This document shows positions 25,046-37,410 of a DNA stretch of 64,000 bases, piece after piece. Position numbers and translations under genes: made by a program. The notes under the pieces were generated by a model. It was not told the DNA's origin, ran no database searches, and saw only the letters and a list, made by a program, of their open reading frames with translations. Numbering within the stretch: position 1 is the stretch's first letter; each line of letters opens with the position of its first letter. Source of the stretch: Castor canadensis (Eukaryota > Chordata > Mammalia > Rodentia > Castoridae); contig NC_133392.1 in assembly GCF_047511655.1 (NCBI RefSeq), positions 28,630,001 to 28,694,000 on the forward strand, written 5' to 3'.

Positions 25046-25254
25046 TGGCAAAAGAGGGCGGGGGACTTGGGGCTGTGTCTCCCCACCCTCCATCCCCCAG
25101 GCTTAGAGGATCCAGTTGCCAGACCACGGAGAGGGAGGGGTGTCCAAGGGGAGAAAGAAACCAGGGACTGGGCCCAGGCCCCAGAAGGGAGACATAGGGC
25201 GTCAGCGACAGGGAGCTAAAAAGCCGCTGGGGCAGGCCAGCAGAGGAAGAGGAA

Positions 25255-25345
25255 GGACATAAATAAACGTCTTATTTTTATGATTCTGGGGGGTATACAC
25301 TGTGATAGTTAAAGATCACAATTGACCTAGTTCCTGATTCTCTAC
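25255..25345. promoter_or_regulatory. Candidate upstream enhancer
   Basis: AT-rich unique sequence with ACATAAATAAACGTC, TTTTTATGATTC (caudal/Hox-like) and AGATCACAATTGACC motifs, sharply bounded by GC-rich DNA. Confidence 0.35.
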
Positions 25346-26334
25346 CCTTCCTTCGTTCCCTTGCCCTTTCCGGGTGATTTTCGCTGCTCAGAAACCGGCT
25401 CGGCTAGACTAAATAAACCCCGCATCTTCCGCAAACCCGGCTGCGGCGGTTACGCCCGGGAGTCCGGCATGTACACTCGCTTGCGCATCGGTCATTGTCA
25501 TTTTGAACTAGGCGGACTGGGCCAAAAAGGGAGCAGGGGCTAGCGGGGAGGGGGTGATACAAGAACCCCCAGGGATTTATGCCCTTGCCAGAGGTGGCTA
25601 TGGAAAAGATGAGGACAGGAGGCTGGAGAGGCGGTGAGAAGAAAAGAGAGAAGGAGGCGGGAAGGGCGGAAGACTCCAGTGCTCGGCTTGATGTGGGCGT
25701 CTCGAATGGAAGACAGCTTCCTCCTCTCCAAAACTGCCTGTCTCCCGCCCAGCTCTGCACCTCCTCTCCACCCTTGCCCGAACTGTGCCTGCCAGGAGTG
25801 CAAGCCCTATCCGGGAAAGGAGGGATGGGGATGCAGCCTGTCTTTCCCGCAGCTGTGCCACGCGTCCCGAGAGCAGCCAAACTACTCCACCAGGCGAGGG
25901 TAGGCTCTGACGCCCCTGGGTTTGTGGGAAGCTCCCTAGTCTCTTCTGCAATATCCCACTTAACTTGGAATGAGGACCCTGGCAGCCTCTTAGGGATGTC
26001 CCCAAGCGCTCTGCCTCCACCTTTCTGAGGTGCTGGAGGGGGAGGGAAGAGGGAGAAGGAGGCCGGGATGCAGCTGCAGGGAGAGTTGCCGGGACTGGAA
26101 ACCAGGTCCTCTCAAGGACCTTAAGCCTGCAAGGCAGGGAGAGGCGCCTGCCGGTAAAGAAAATGGAAACGTGGGAGTGTCACAAGCCAGAGCCAAGGGG
26201 ACAGAGAAAGGGGGAGCTGGGGCAGGAGGCGTCTGAAGGCAAAGTAGATTCAGAGAGAATGAGAAAGAGAAACTCTGTGCAGGAAAAGAAGGAAGGAGGA
26301 GAGAGGTTCCCAGGAAAGCCGCCCAGCCATTAGG

Positions 26335-26490
26335 TCTGTCCTTGGGCTGCATATTTATACGGTCGAGGGGGTGCACAGATGGGCTCTCAATTGAATTCCA
26401 TCTTCAACACCATCAGAGATTGATTTTGTACTCGCTTTTAATTTTGCCATAATTAATTAGATCATTACAACTGTTTGCTATTGATCTCCC
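26335..26490. promoter_or_regulatory. Candidate upstream enhancer with palindromic TAATTAATTA
   Basis: A repeat-free AT-rich block holding TCTCAATTGAATTCC, GATTGATTTTG, TTTTAATTTTGCC and the palindromic dimeric homeodomain site TAATTAATTA. Both flanks return to GC-rich purine DNA. This is the typical look of a deeply conserved noncoding element. Confidence 0.45.
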
Positions 26491-27409
26491 CACTTAAACC
26501 TCTGGTGCGGAGGGTCTGCCCAGAGCCCTAAAAGCCCAGGAGGCCACAGTTGACACTCCTGGGTCCCAGGTTCCCAGTGGGGACAAGACCCTGGAGGAGA
26601 ATGGGGACAGCCCAGGGATTGAGCCAAGAAGCTAGAGCAAGAGCAGTGCTGAGGGAGGGGGTGCGGGGGACCTGAGTTATCAGCTGAAAGAACTGGAACT
26701 TGAGCTGCGAGAGTGGGGAGGAGAGAAATGAGATTTGGGGAAGGTGAGGAGTGAGGAAAAAAGGCCCAGAGTTAGGCCTTGACCTCTATGAAATTATTTG
26801 GAAAACCCTGGAAACTTGATCTAACTCTCCTTCCCCACCAATCCCAAACTAAACTTGGGTACTTAGCTTCCCAACCCTGCACTAATGGGCTGTCAGAGCT
26901 GACCTGGCCAGTCTGGGGGAGACAGGGAGGAAGGAAATTAAAAGAGAACAACCCTCACAGTCTTTTGGTAGAGGATTTCAGATTCTCCTCCCCACCTGGG
27001 TCAACTGGCACCTGCCACCTCCTTTGCCCTAGGCCTCCCTTGAACCTCTGTTGATTTTTTGCAAAGGGCCTTCTCCCTACACATGTTAGGTGTGTTTAAA
27101 CTAGTGCTCATAATCAAATACCCAAGACTCTCTCACACATATGCACACGGAATGTGTTTCCTATCCACTAAGCATGCACTCCCTTTCCACTAGAAACTAA
27201 GGCCTGCCCAACACGCCCAACTTGGAGGAAGTTGTGCAAAAATACTTATGCCTGGAGAGAAAGCGGGGTAGATCTAGTTAGTCCTAAATACCCAACAGAA
27301 GGGAAAAGCCAAGTTCTGCAAAGAGAGCAAGAGAAGTTGTAAATCTCACGTTTTCAAGGGGGAAAGTTTTCAATAGAAGATTCAGAGGGCATCGGGAGCG
27401 GAGGCCCTA

Positions 27410-27970
27410 CTGGTGGGGAGAGTCCGCCGAACCTCTGTCCCCAGCCCTTAGAGTTGCCCGCTGGGTACCAAGCCCGGGAAAGGAGAAAGAGTAGAATTTG
27501 TCCCTTGGTTCGGCTGCTCGCATCCCTCTCAGATGTTCCCTACCCCCGCCCAGGCCTGTCCCACTGAGGGGTCCTCCAGTCTCTTACCTGCCCGACCCGT
27601 GCGCTGTTCCATGCTCTGCTTCCTGCCGCCGCGGCCTGGGCCTGGGTCTGGCTTCCTGGCTCCTCCGCGGCCCGACAGCGCGTCTCGCTCGCCTTGGCTG
27701 CTGCCGCCAGGAGATCTGGGCGCAGCCACCCAAGACGGAGCGGCTCAGATATCCAGGCTGCCCGCCGCCTCGGCTGTGCGCTCCGCTCGCGCCCGCGCTC
27801 ACACACCCGGTCGCGCTGAGGCACAGCCACCCGCGGAGGAGCCCCGGGCCCTCCGCCCCGCGCACACGCGCGCACACGCACCAAGGCCCCCAGCCAGCTG
27901 CAGGCAAGCCGTCACCCTCGCTGCCTGAGGCACCCAAACACTTAATCCTTGGTACACGCGCCCGCACACC
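27410..27970. other. Strong CpG island, about 10.3 kb upstream of PAX2 start
   Basis: One of the most CpG-dense stretches outside the promoter, with many CGs at 27590-27910. The longest frame (27498-28154, 218 codons) is Pro/Arg/Ala-rich low-complexity reading with no recognisable domain and is treated as chance. It may be a distal promoter of PAX2 or of a noncoding transcript. Confidence 0.55.
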
Positions 27971-29071
27971 CGGTCACCCTACCCCCTCTTCACGCTCCCC
28001 TTCAGTGTACAGCCTCTGTTTAGGGGTGTCCTCACTCTCACTTACTCTCCAACTTTGTGCGGTTCCCCTTCCCCACTACTCGCCCCATCCCACTCTGTGG
28101 ACCATAGGCTCCTCAAACTGCCATACGCTTTTGGGTCTCAGGTTCAGTCTCTAAGATGTCCACAGATGCGCCTCAACTTTTGTAGACCACACAGTTGTTC
28201 CCAGAGGTTCTTGTCACCAATACACTCATTGTGGCTTTGCTCTGAAAATCCTCTTCCTCTGGATTCTTTTTAAAAAATTCAGAATAAAAGGAAAAAGTCC
28301 TGGCTTCCTTGCCCATGAAGAGATGGAGAAGGCCAAGGGGAAAGGTTCAAGGGCCCAGCCCCTCCCACACTCACTTGGCCACCTTCATGGACACTGACTC
28401 TGCCACATTCTGGCTCCCCCACCCCAGTCTCTTGGGTCTTCAGATGTACACCCTCTGTGAGCACACGGGTGCTTTCATCCCTGATCAAAGGCCCACGTTA
28501 GTTTTGTCCTACATCATGCCCTCCCAATCACGCCTTGGTCATAAATTCTGAACCTCACTTTTTTCATATGCATGTGCTTGTACTCCTGCCCCCCCCCCAC
28601 GTGCCCCTCATGAGCACTGATGTTCCCGTGCCTTCCTTCCATTTGTTCCACTTTTTCTGCCACCCACTTTCCCTGGGCCTCTCTCTCTTATATTTTTGCT
28701 CACACACACTAACCCTGAGAAGGTGTTCAGGAAAATGCTGGATAAGCTACTGTGTGCAGGTGGAGGCCTGTGGGGGGGCTCTCCCTCATACACACAGATA
28801 CACACACCCCTCTAAGGCAAGGAGTGGGGCTCAAGTCCACTACTCTTGTGATTGGTAAGTCAGTTCCTGGGATCCCCATCTACTTCCACTGAGCTTCCCA
28901 GTCTAGAAAGGTTCTGCAACTAGGACAGCAAGTGGGAGGGGTACAAGGACCCCAAGCAAACCTGCGTGCACCGTGCTTCTTGGACTTTAGTTCTTAAAAC
29001 CCTTCTACAAGAATCTGACTTTCTGTCCTTTCAGACAAACCCTGACCAAACCAAATTATTATCTGTCCAAC

Positions 29072-29159
29072 TTTTTTTTTTTACAATGTTGGGAATAGAA
29101 CCAGGACCTTGCACATGCTAGGCAAACTCTTACTCTACTACTGAGCAATCCCTAGCTCT
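29072..29159 (-). mobile_element. ID-like tRNA-derived SINE
   Basis: Inverted copy: poly-T, then GAACCAGGACCTTGC, CATGCTAGGCAAAC and CTACTGAGC, which are the B and A boxes read backwards. It is the first young SINE met going away from the PAX2 promoter. Confidence 0.75.
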
Positions 29160-29194
29160 CCCCACCCACACCCATCTTACCAGCAAGTTTGTTT

Positions 29195-29272
29195 TTATGG
29201 TATTGAGGTTTGAACTCAGGGCCTCATGCTTGCTAGGTAAGCAGTCTACCACTTGGGCCACACTCCTAACCC
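29195..29272 (-). mobile_element. ID-like SINE
   Basis: Inverted copy with GAGGTTTGAACTCAGGGCC and CTACCACTTGGGCCAC, next to another ID-like copy. Confidence 0.75.
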
Positions 29273-30179
29273 ACCAGCACTTTTTAACACATCAGATCTC
29301 ATTGGTGTTACTTTTTTCCTCTAGCAGTGATTTTCCAACTGAAGTGCATAAAAACTTAAAAGCAAAAATATTTTTTTCTTTTGTTATACACAGAAACATT
29401 TCCAAGGACAAGGACAGGAGAGCAATATGCACAAATGAAACTCCAGTCACACAATGCAACTGTCATGTGGATACTCCTTCACTTATATGTAATATGATAA
29501 CATTGATTTCACCCAGGACCACACCCAGTCACACATGGGGTTGTGACCTGCTGAGTCACACCTTCAGTGCACAACTTTGTGCTTTGTTTCCTGTTCTTTA
29601 AACTGTGATAATCATCCTTGTCTATCTTATGAGTTTCTGGGGAGATAATAAGTGTGTGAAAAATTTATAAAATGTGAAGGCTGACCACACGTACAGCCGA
29701 TGTACTTGCTCGTGTATCATCAGAAGCAGGAACTGAAACCTAATGTCCCAAACACACATAAGAAGGGAACCAATTGTTTTGAACTGGGGACACACATATT
29801 CAGCTTGGTGTCCCTTTCCGCTCTTGAGCCAGCTGGTCATAGTTACCTGAACACAGGTCTCAGAGTTGGGGCAGTGCCAGGGCCAGTGTCTGTGCCTTGG
29901 GGAAGGTATCTGAGGTCATTGTGTTAAGTAGCCTGTGGCCTACCAAGGGGCCAAGAAGAGGAAGCAAACTTAGCTTTTTGCTCTGACACTGTTCCTCCAG
30001 ACACCTGCAAAATGATGCCAGCCAGAGTCCAGCACTACTTCAGTCTCCCTTCAGTCACCTCCCTCAGGCTCTGCCTCTCTTTGTCTCCTGGCCCTCATCC
30101 CTGTCCCACACTGTCTCTCGGGCCCTTTTGCTCATTGCCCACCCCATTGATTGAAAGTCTCTTTCAGGTTCTCCAAGGA

Positions 30180-30430
30180 GTCCCAGGAAAAATGATCCGC
30201 CAGCCTATTGATTCTTCATTAGAATTACATTTTCACATGTGCTAAATTGGTTTTAAAAGCTTTTTCTGTTGTTATTGTCTTGTCAGACCCTGCGGTCCAG
30301 GGCAAACCAAGTTTAAATGTTGTGGCTTCTTAGGGGGGAAAAAATCACCAGGGTTGGGACTGTGATTACTTGCCTTTCTGCCTTATTGTTGTCATGATGA
30401 CAATTGTAATTTGGTTTAAGTATCTTTAGG
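30180..30430. promoter_or_regulatory. Candidate upstream enhancer
   Basis: Unique AT-rich stretch with CCTATTGATTCTTCATTAG, AATTACATTTTC and CAATTGTAATTTGG motifs and no SINE or MIR character. Conservation is inferred only. Confidence 0.35.
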
Positions 30431-30919
30431 AAAAAGGCGCTGTAGGAGGAGACTGCTCAGGTCAGGCTGGGGCTGGCTGGTGAGGGTTCTGAAGTCCCTG
30501 GAGGAAAGACACCAGAGCAGTTTTTCTTTTCCTGAAATTAAATTTAGCACTTGAACTTTTGTTAATTGCTTCTGGGACAAGAGGAAAGGTGAAAGTCTAA
30601 AAAATCATTTTTATTTCCTTTATTTCCTTACTCCCATTCCAGACTGAGTAGAAGAGATACAGAAAATGCAGCCACACTTATTTTAGCTCTTTTCCTTTTC
30701 TCTTAAATAGCTAGGTGCGTGTATCTCAGTGCTGACAAGCTTTGCCTTGCTTTGTAGCAGGGCAGAAGTCCAGTCACAGGACACTGGCAATCACTGTACT
30801 CTACATTGGCCAGGGAGGAGTTATTCCAAATAAGGAGGAAGAGGAAAAAGAGAAGCAGAAACTTGATAGAATAAAGGAAAAGAGAAACCCAGAGAGGAAG
30901 GGTGTCAATGCTCAGACTG

Positions 30920-30926
30920 AAGAGAG

Positions 30927-30992
<66 letters not shown>

Positions 30993-30993
30993 A
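30920..30993. repeat. (GA)n microsatellite
   Basis: Long GA run with a few GATA interruptions at its left end. Confidence 0.95.
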
Positions 30994-31299
30994 CCAGGAA
31001 CAGCCTGATGACAGAGGCAGAGAAGCAAAGGACAGTAGGATAGGGAAGGAAAGAAGGGGAAGGAAAGGAAGAAAACAACAGACATAAAGGAAAGTGGGGG
31101 AAAGGAGAGACTGAAAAAAGGAAGAGAAAGAGAGAAAGGAGGAGAAAAAGATCTAGGCAGGCAGAGGAGAAAGCTCCAGGGAACTCCTAACTCCTGTAGC
31201 CTGCCCTGCCCCCAGCCCTCACCCTCCCCTTGGCCTGGCAGCTGGTAAGCCAGGCCAGGGAGTGGGCACCAGGCAGCAGCCCAGCTGAGGCAGGAGAGC

Positions 31300-31515
31300 T
31301 GAATGTCTCCGTGATGTGTTTATCCCCTAATCAGTTCATTAGTTATAAACAACATGACATTAGAAGTTAGGAGGCAGTTGATATTAATTTTTATTTAACT
31401 AGTTGATGTTTAATCCGTCACGCCAGGCTGGGTAGCAGCGAGAAAGATCTTCCTGACACAAAACCAGTTAGAACTTCATAAGGCGCAATCAGTGTCCGCG
31501 CCTTGAAACAAACAA
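31300..31515. promoter_or_regulatory. Candidate upstream enhancer
   Basis: Strikingly uniform AT-rich unique sequence with CCCTAATCAGTTCATTAG, GATATTAATTTTTATTTAAC and GATGTTTAATCCGTCACG. The last pairs a bicoid-type TAATCC core with CpGs retained in AT-rich DNA, which suggests constraint. Confidence 0.5.
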
Positions 31516-32229
31516 GAGAGACAGAGACAGAGAGAGATAGAGGCAGCCCTGCCAGAGATAGAGACAGTGTGTCAGGCAAGGAGAGACCTAACTCAAGGCA
31601 AGGGTTGTGGGGAATAAGCTAGAAAGACTGAATGGGGAGAGGATGGCTAGGCCAGGGACTCCAATCTGGCCACCACCTAACAGCCAGGTGCTGGTGGTAG
31701 GTGCCTTGGGAAGACTGATTTGGGACGCTTGGGGGAAGCTGCCAGGGTCCTGCCAAACCTGGCCCTGGCAGCAACCCATGCCTTTCAATGAGAAATGCAT
31801 CCAGTATCCAGCAGCCTTGTGAGTGGTCAGGGCCAATGTCCCAGCCAGGCAAGAGCTCCCCACTTTCGGAAACTTTCCTCTCCCAGGACTTGGTGGGAAG
31901 AACCTTCTCCCTGTCTGCATCAAGAAGAGCTGGCCAGCCAAGAGAGGAAAGGAGGAAAAGGCTAGGAGTTCGTGCCCAGCGGTTCAAGTTTGACAAAGTT
32001 TGCAGTGGTCCCAAGCCAGAGCCGGGTGTGTACGTGTGTGGGCTCTGGGGTGCTGGAAGTGGCAAAGAGGGAGGACGTGAGGGATTGCTGGACTTCCCCA
32101 GAGTTGATCTATGCCTTATGAGCGTCCCTGTATGCAAGGTTTGGAGCAGGAACTTGGCCATCTGTGTTGATCGTGGGCTCCTAGTGTCGCCCATAGGAGA
32201 CGAAAGTCTGGGGTTCCTGGCTAGTTAGG

Positions 32230-33680
32230 GTTAAGCTCTCCTTTCCCTCCCCTACCGTCAATCCCGCCCCGAGCCCGACCGCTGGGCTTTTTCCACCTTC
32301 GCTCGGGACACGGGCCGGGCGCTGTCTGGGTCACGGCTTAGTGCGCAAGCAGTGGTGGGGGGCCTGGGCTGTAGTTTTCCGCTGTCCCACAGGACATTGT
32401 TTGGAGAGGCAGACGTATCCTCGCTGCGCGCAGACTCAAGCCGAGCATCTCACCGTTTGCATGTTAACCTGCCTCCACCGCGAAAAGGAAATCGCTGAAA
32501 TTCCGAAGAAAATTGCTTCTTGCCAGCGGTTAATAGTTAACTCAGACAGGAAAGTTCCCAGGGAAGGGCGAAAGTCAGGGTGAGAGGCGCAGGGGAGGCT
32601 CCCAGGGAGCGCCCAGGGAGGGCCGCAACCCGGGCCTCTCCCCTAGCCAGTCGCGCTCGGCCCCGTGCGCCTCCCCTCCTCGGGAGGCGCGTCCCCCATC
32701 TCGTAATTAGCATCGTTTAGTTCAGAAAACCCTTCCTGGGAGAAATCTGTTCCCTTGTTCTGGGGCTCGGTTCAGCACCTGATTCCGTCGGGTGAAGCGA
32801 ATAAATCACCGCGGCGGGGGAGCCGGACCCAAGCCCGCCAGACAGGGGCCGATGGGAGAACGAAAAAGTGAGAAAGACGCGGAGGAGCCAGGGAGAGTGA
32901 GGGACCCTGGGAGGAGACCCACAGAAAGAGAGGTACCCAGAGGCCAAGAAGAGGCCAAAACAGAATAGGGAGCCACAGAAAGAGACAAAAGAGAGGCAGA
33001 AAGAGTGAAAAAGAAAAGCGAATGAGAAGAAAAATGAGATGGAAGTTAGAGGAGAAGAAAGAGCGAGGAGGGAGGCTAACAAGGAGGGTGCAAGAGAATA
33101 AAGAAAATAAAAGAAAACCAAAAGAGCAAAAGCTTTTGTTGATGCACTCCCCCGCAAAGCGCAGCAGTGAAAGCACGCCCCGCGGAGGCCAGGGTTCACT
33201 CAGTGGGCGCAGACCCGGGAGACCGGGACGGGGAGCTCGGTCTACGCACTCGGGGCTCTAGATGGGGTCCCACGCAGAATTGGACTGCGTCCGAGTTGAC
33301 TCCTGCGCGCGGGGCGCACAGAAGCATCTTTGGTATTTGTATGGGGGATGTCATCCTGGGTCTGTGGCGGGGTAGGGAATGGGTAGACAAAAAGAAGCAG
33401 GGCTCTTTCTGGGGCGCTGCATTGGGTGCCTGGGACTCTCTATTCTGGGGGTGTGTGTGGGGAACCAGGGTGGGAGGGTTGAGGCCACTTAGCGGAGACC
33501 CCCAGCTTAGATCCCTCACCGTCCAGTAGGCCCTAGGAGAACTTCCCAGCCTCGGGTTTCCAGAGCCCAGGCAGGCGCGCCCGTCCACAGCTGAAGAGAA
33601 AAAACCGCAGCGAGAACCGCGACCCGGCGCCAGCGGAGGGCGCATTTCCTGAGCCGCCTCCAAGGGACCACAGTGAGGCA
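32230..33680. other. Broad CpG-enriched region
   Basis: CpG-rich patches at 32250-32340, 32590-32700, 32800-32830 and 33140-33310 lie in unique sequence, with purine-rich runs between them (32860-33130). An AT-rich patch at 32440-32560 contains GGTTAATAGTTAACTC, a nearly palindromic HNF1-like arrangement. No gene is visible. Confidence 0.4.
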
Positions 33681-34509
33681 CCGCGCAGATTCCACCTGCT
33701 CACAGGGCCTGGTTCAGCAGAGACTGCCCAGGCCAAAGGGCGGGAGGAGAAAGGAAAGTAGAGGAGAAAGCAGCGGGGGAGGGGGACGGAAACGGTGCAG
33801 TGCAGAAGAGGACAGGAAGGAAAAGTGGTATGTGGCCTGCAGGGGAAAGCAGGGCCTGAGGCTGTTGGGGGAGGGGAGCATCTTCTCTCCAGCCTGTCGA
33901 GGGCTGCGCGTGGATAGGAGTGGGAGTGCCCCTTTTCCTGCCTCATCATTGTGGGCCCCTGTGCTTTGGCGCCCCCAGGACACTACACTAAAGACTGAGA
34001 CCCCAGCAGGCTGTCTGGAGACCTTTGTACAGGTGGTGACGGGACCAAGGGTAAGGAGAGAAAGGCATCCCAGACAGCACCTTTGAAGACAAACACCTTT
34101 GAGCTTCTGGGTCAGCAGATGGGATGAAACCCACTCCACTCTTTCTCTCTGTCCTGCTCCTCTACCTGGACCATCAGTCATGGAGCTGGAGTAAAGTGGG
34201 GAAAAAAACAGCCCTTTAGGAAAGAGATGGGCAGCTTAGTCAGTTCCTACTTCTGTAGGGAGACAGGCTCAATTGAGACCTACAACCTGAATTCTCTGGG
34301 CTGGGGAGAGTAAGGAGGCAGGACTGAGCTGTGCTAAGTGCCAAAGGCAGGGTCCCAGGTAGCCAGTCATCCTGGATCTACATTGTGCTGGGCACACGGA
34401 GGTAAATTCCACGCTGGCCCTCTTGAAGGGTGACATCACCTGGTGGCAAAGAAAAACTCTAGAAAGTGTCAAGATGTGACTGGAATACAAGGAAACACAA
34501 CTGAGTGTC

Positions 34510-34930
34510 TCAGGAACACTAGATAAAAGGGATGTGGTCTAGCAAGGTACTTGGATGTACCCTAAATGCAGGTGATACGTGGGTGACATATTCCCTGGGC
34601 AGAAGAAGCATCAAGAGAAAAGGAGCACTGGGGAGGTGACAACAGCCACCTAGTTGGGGAACTAAAAAAGAATCTGTGAAGCCAATATGGGGGTTAGGGG
34701 GTAAGGCTAGGGCAATGAGGCAGGACCTGGATGGAGGAGCACTTTTGCTAAGGAGTTTTGATTTTCCCCTTTAGGCCTTAGGGTGCCACTGAGGGATTTT
34801 ATATAGTGGAGTGAAAAGAACTGATTTGGAGGGGGAAGAACATTCTGGTATAGGCAATGGGCCAGAGGTAGAGAGAGTCACAGAAACCAGGTAATTGTCT
34901 CTGCAAGAAAATATGTGAAGTCTCAAAGCA
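34510..34930. mobile_element. Possible decayed L2-type sequence
   Basis: Phrases such as GGAGTTTTGATTTTCCCC and GAGTGAAAAGAACTGATTTG resemble old LINE-2-type repeats. Weak. Confidence 0.3.
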
Positions 34931-35003
34931 GACAAATCTGAGGGAGATGTGAGAGGCTAGATGTGAGAGGTGGAGACAGGATGGTCACAGATTCAGATTG
35001 GAA

Positions 35004-35152
35004 GTGTGTGTGCGTGTGTGTGTGTGCGTGTGTGTGTGTGTGCGTGTGTGTGTGTGCGTGTGTGTGTGCATGTGTGTGTGTGCATGTGTGTGTGTGTGCG
35101 TGTGTGTGTGTGCGCGTGTGTGTGTGTGCGTGTGTGTGTGTGCATGTGTGTT
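35004..35152. repeat. (GT)n microsatellite with regular GC/CA interruptions
   Basis: About 150 bases of alternating purine-pyrimidine GT broken periodically by GC or CA steps. Open frames of Cys/Val or His/Thr across it are artefacts. Confidence 0.95.
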
Positions 35153-35729
35153 GGGGTGAGATGCTGAGTTAAGGTCCTCTTAGGTTCCTGGGTAATTTTC
35201 ATCTCAACTCAGATGCATCCCCACCCCTCTTGCAAACTTCCCCTCTAGTGGTTGTCCAAGTGGAAACCTGTGTGTCAGTCATGTCAGGGCCACATTTTTC
35301 TCCCTACCTCATGTACCATTTACCAGTCTCATAGAACAATGCACACTAGTGAAGAGGACAGGCCCTCAGAGTGTTTTGCTTTGAGATGTCACATCTTGCA
35401 GAGACCATTACCCAATTTCTGTGCTCTCTCTACTTCCAGCCCATTGCCTATACCTCCAGAACATTCTCCCCCCACTCCAAAACACATCTTTTCACTCCCC
35501 TGTATAAAATCCCCCAATGACATCCTAAGGCCTAAGGGGAAAACCACTAATCCCAAAACATCAGAGAAAGTGGAACTAAGAGTGGGAAATGGAGCCAGTT
35601 ATCCTGAGATGCACTTCACTTTTCTCAAACAGTAAATGTATCAGCTATGTAACTTTAGGAGAATCTCTTAAAAACACTGTGCATAAATATTCACATGTGG
35701 AAAAAAAAGGACAAGAATTTCTACCTTAC

Positions 35730-35808
35730 TTTGGGAGGCTGAGGCAGGAGTATTGGTTTGAGGCTAGCCTGAGCTATAGAGAGACCCTATCTCAAAAAAA
35801 AAAAAAAG
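35730..35808 (+). mobile_element. B1-like SINE
   Basis: TTGGGAGGCTGAGGCAGGAG, then AGGCTAGCCTGAGC, GAGACCCTATCTC and an A tail. Confidence 0.75.
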
Positions 35809-35909
35809 TCTACCTTAAAGAATTGTTGGTTGGGTTAAATAAGTTAATATATACCTGGCACATAAATGCTTGGCTGTGTTATATCATTTCCTACCTCCAC
35901 CTCAGCCTC

Positions 35910-36019
35910 TGAGGAAGGATGGAGGGCTCACTATGTTGTCCAGGCTGGTATCAAATCCCAGATCTTCCTGCCTCAGCCTCTGAGTAGCTGGGATTATAGA
36001 AATGCACCACCATGCCTGG
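35910..36019 (-). mobile_element. B1-like SINE, inverted
   Basis: TGTTGTCCAGGCTGG, CCTCAGCCTCTGAGTAGCT and GGGATTATAGAAATGC are the inverted 7SL-derived landmarks. Confidence 0.7.
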
Positions 36020-36165
36020 TCTTAGACTTCTTTATATACTGATTGAACACTGCATGGTGTCTGAGGCACAAAGAGCAGTCAATATAGAGTTGCTTAGGGG
36101 AAGCTGTCCATCCAGAAGGGTGGTCTTATGCCCATTGTTGCAAGGTTAGTGATAATAACAAGAAA

Positions 36166-36395
36166 AACACCTAACATGCCTGAGGGCTCACTGCATGTCA
36201 GGCACTGTTCTGAGTGTGATATATCCAATAATTCCTTTAATCTTCACCTACTCTTATTAATTCTACTTTACGAATGAGGAAACTGACGCACAAAGAGTTT
36301 TAATAACTTTTCTTCAGTCACGCAATGAGCGGCTAGCAAGGCAGGCTCTGTACCCAGATACCACTTCCTTAAACCACAGTCATAAGCCTTACAAT
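36166..36395 (+). mobile_element. MIR element
   Basis: GTCAGGCACTGTTCTGAG, TTTAATCTTCACC and GAGGAAACTGACGCACAAAG in order. Confidence 0.75.
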
Positions 36396-37129
36396 GCTAG
36401 AAATTCTGGTCCCCAAAAGGAAGTCAGAGGGAAGAATGTATCCTGGCTGTGGCTGAGAGGACTCTTTAGGAACTGTCTCTTGGCGAAACCTAGGAATGGC
36501 CCTCCCCTCTCCCTTCCAGATTCTCATGCCAGTCCCTGATCTCTCTCCTCTGCCTAGGGTGCCTAAATCTAGGAACTCAAGTTAACTCCTGTGACCAGGC
36601 CATCCAAGACTGTGAGACTGCAGGACCACTAGCCCTCACCAGCTCTTCAGGAAGGTCAGAGCCTGTAATGCAGTGTTAGGAGAGTAATTTCCTGAACTAG
36701 GCCCTGTCCCTCTCTGAGGTACCCCTGGCTTCTTCAGCTTCCGGGCTTGCAGCCTCAATATAGGGGAGGCTTCGCTCCCTCTATGCCCTATTCAAGCTGG
36801 GTTCAGCCTCTGATCAGGCCCCAAAGGGCCTGATCCTCAATGCCAGTCACAAACAAGAGCCCCTGAAACTTTCCTGATGCCTCTCCCATGCAGATCCCTC
36901 ATAAAACTGGCCAAGGTCCCCTGGGAACTGCAGAGGGATACAGAGGACCCCACCATGAGTCCATCCTCTCTACAGGTTCTTGAGTCCACAGAACAGGCAG
37001 TATGACTGTCCACTGAACTGACCTTACTGAGGCCAGAAGGCTGACCTCTCCCCCATCTCAGAACTGCCCCACAGCCCTCCTTTCTGCAGACCTGAATGAA
37101 GTCTTTCTTTTTCTTTCTTAGGTGAGAGT

Positions 37130-37410
37130 TGCCTTTGTCAAAAAACAGAAGTTGAAGAAGCTCTGGAATGATCCAGCAGTATGGAGACTATTCCTGACTT
37201 CCATTAACCCATTCAGGTAGATTGAGGGGGACGAGGGTCCTGGGCCTGCGTTTTGGAAGGAGTCTCATTTCTTACTGGTGTCTAACCATTTCCTGGCTAA
37301 ACACACTTAATGGCTTGTTCCAAATGACCTTTGAGTTCTTTAAAACAGTCATTGTAGCTGAGCAGATATTTCCAAAGTGTAAGTGCCATGGAGCAAATCT
37401 GTTTATGGAC
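37130..37410. promoter_or_regulatory. Candidate upstream conserved block
   Basis: Unique sequence following a pyrimidine tract and AG (cttttctttcttag|gtgag), with balanced composition and homeodomain-like motifs such as CACTTAATGG. It could be regulatory or part of an unannotated noncoding exon; neither is shown. Confidence 0.25.

Larger units (their letters stand above)
18371..29071. other. PAX2 proximal upstream region, SINE-free, with several CpG islands
   Basis: This stretch carries no young SINE, only faint MIR remnants and small simple repeats. CpG-rich patches occur near 18690-19060, 21850-22400, 23590-24360 and 27410-27970, separated by AT-rich unique blocks. In mouse, midbrain-hindbrain, otic and kidney enhancers have been mapped within several kb upstream of Pax2, so equivalents are expected here; I cannot place them exactly. 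No coding gene is visible. Confidence 0.6.
29273..35003. other. Upstream unique region without recognised gene
   Basis: Apart from the listed GA repeat, candidate enhancers (30180, 31300) and CpG-enriched zone (32230-33680), this holds ordinary unique sequence. No exon, tRNA or other RNA gene is recognisable. Confidence 0.6.

Noticed and set aside
27498..28154. Plus-strand open frame of 218 codons
   Set aside because: It comes from a CpG island, is Pro/Arg/Ala-rich without domain and overlaps other long frames.
34963..35202. Cys/Val-rich and His/Thr-rich open frames
   Set aside because: They are translations of the GT microsatellite.
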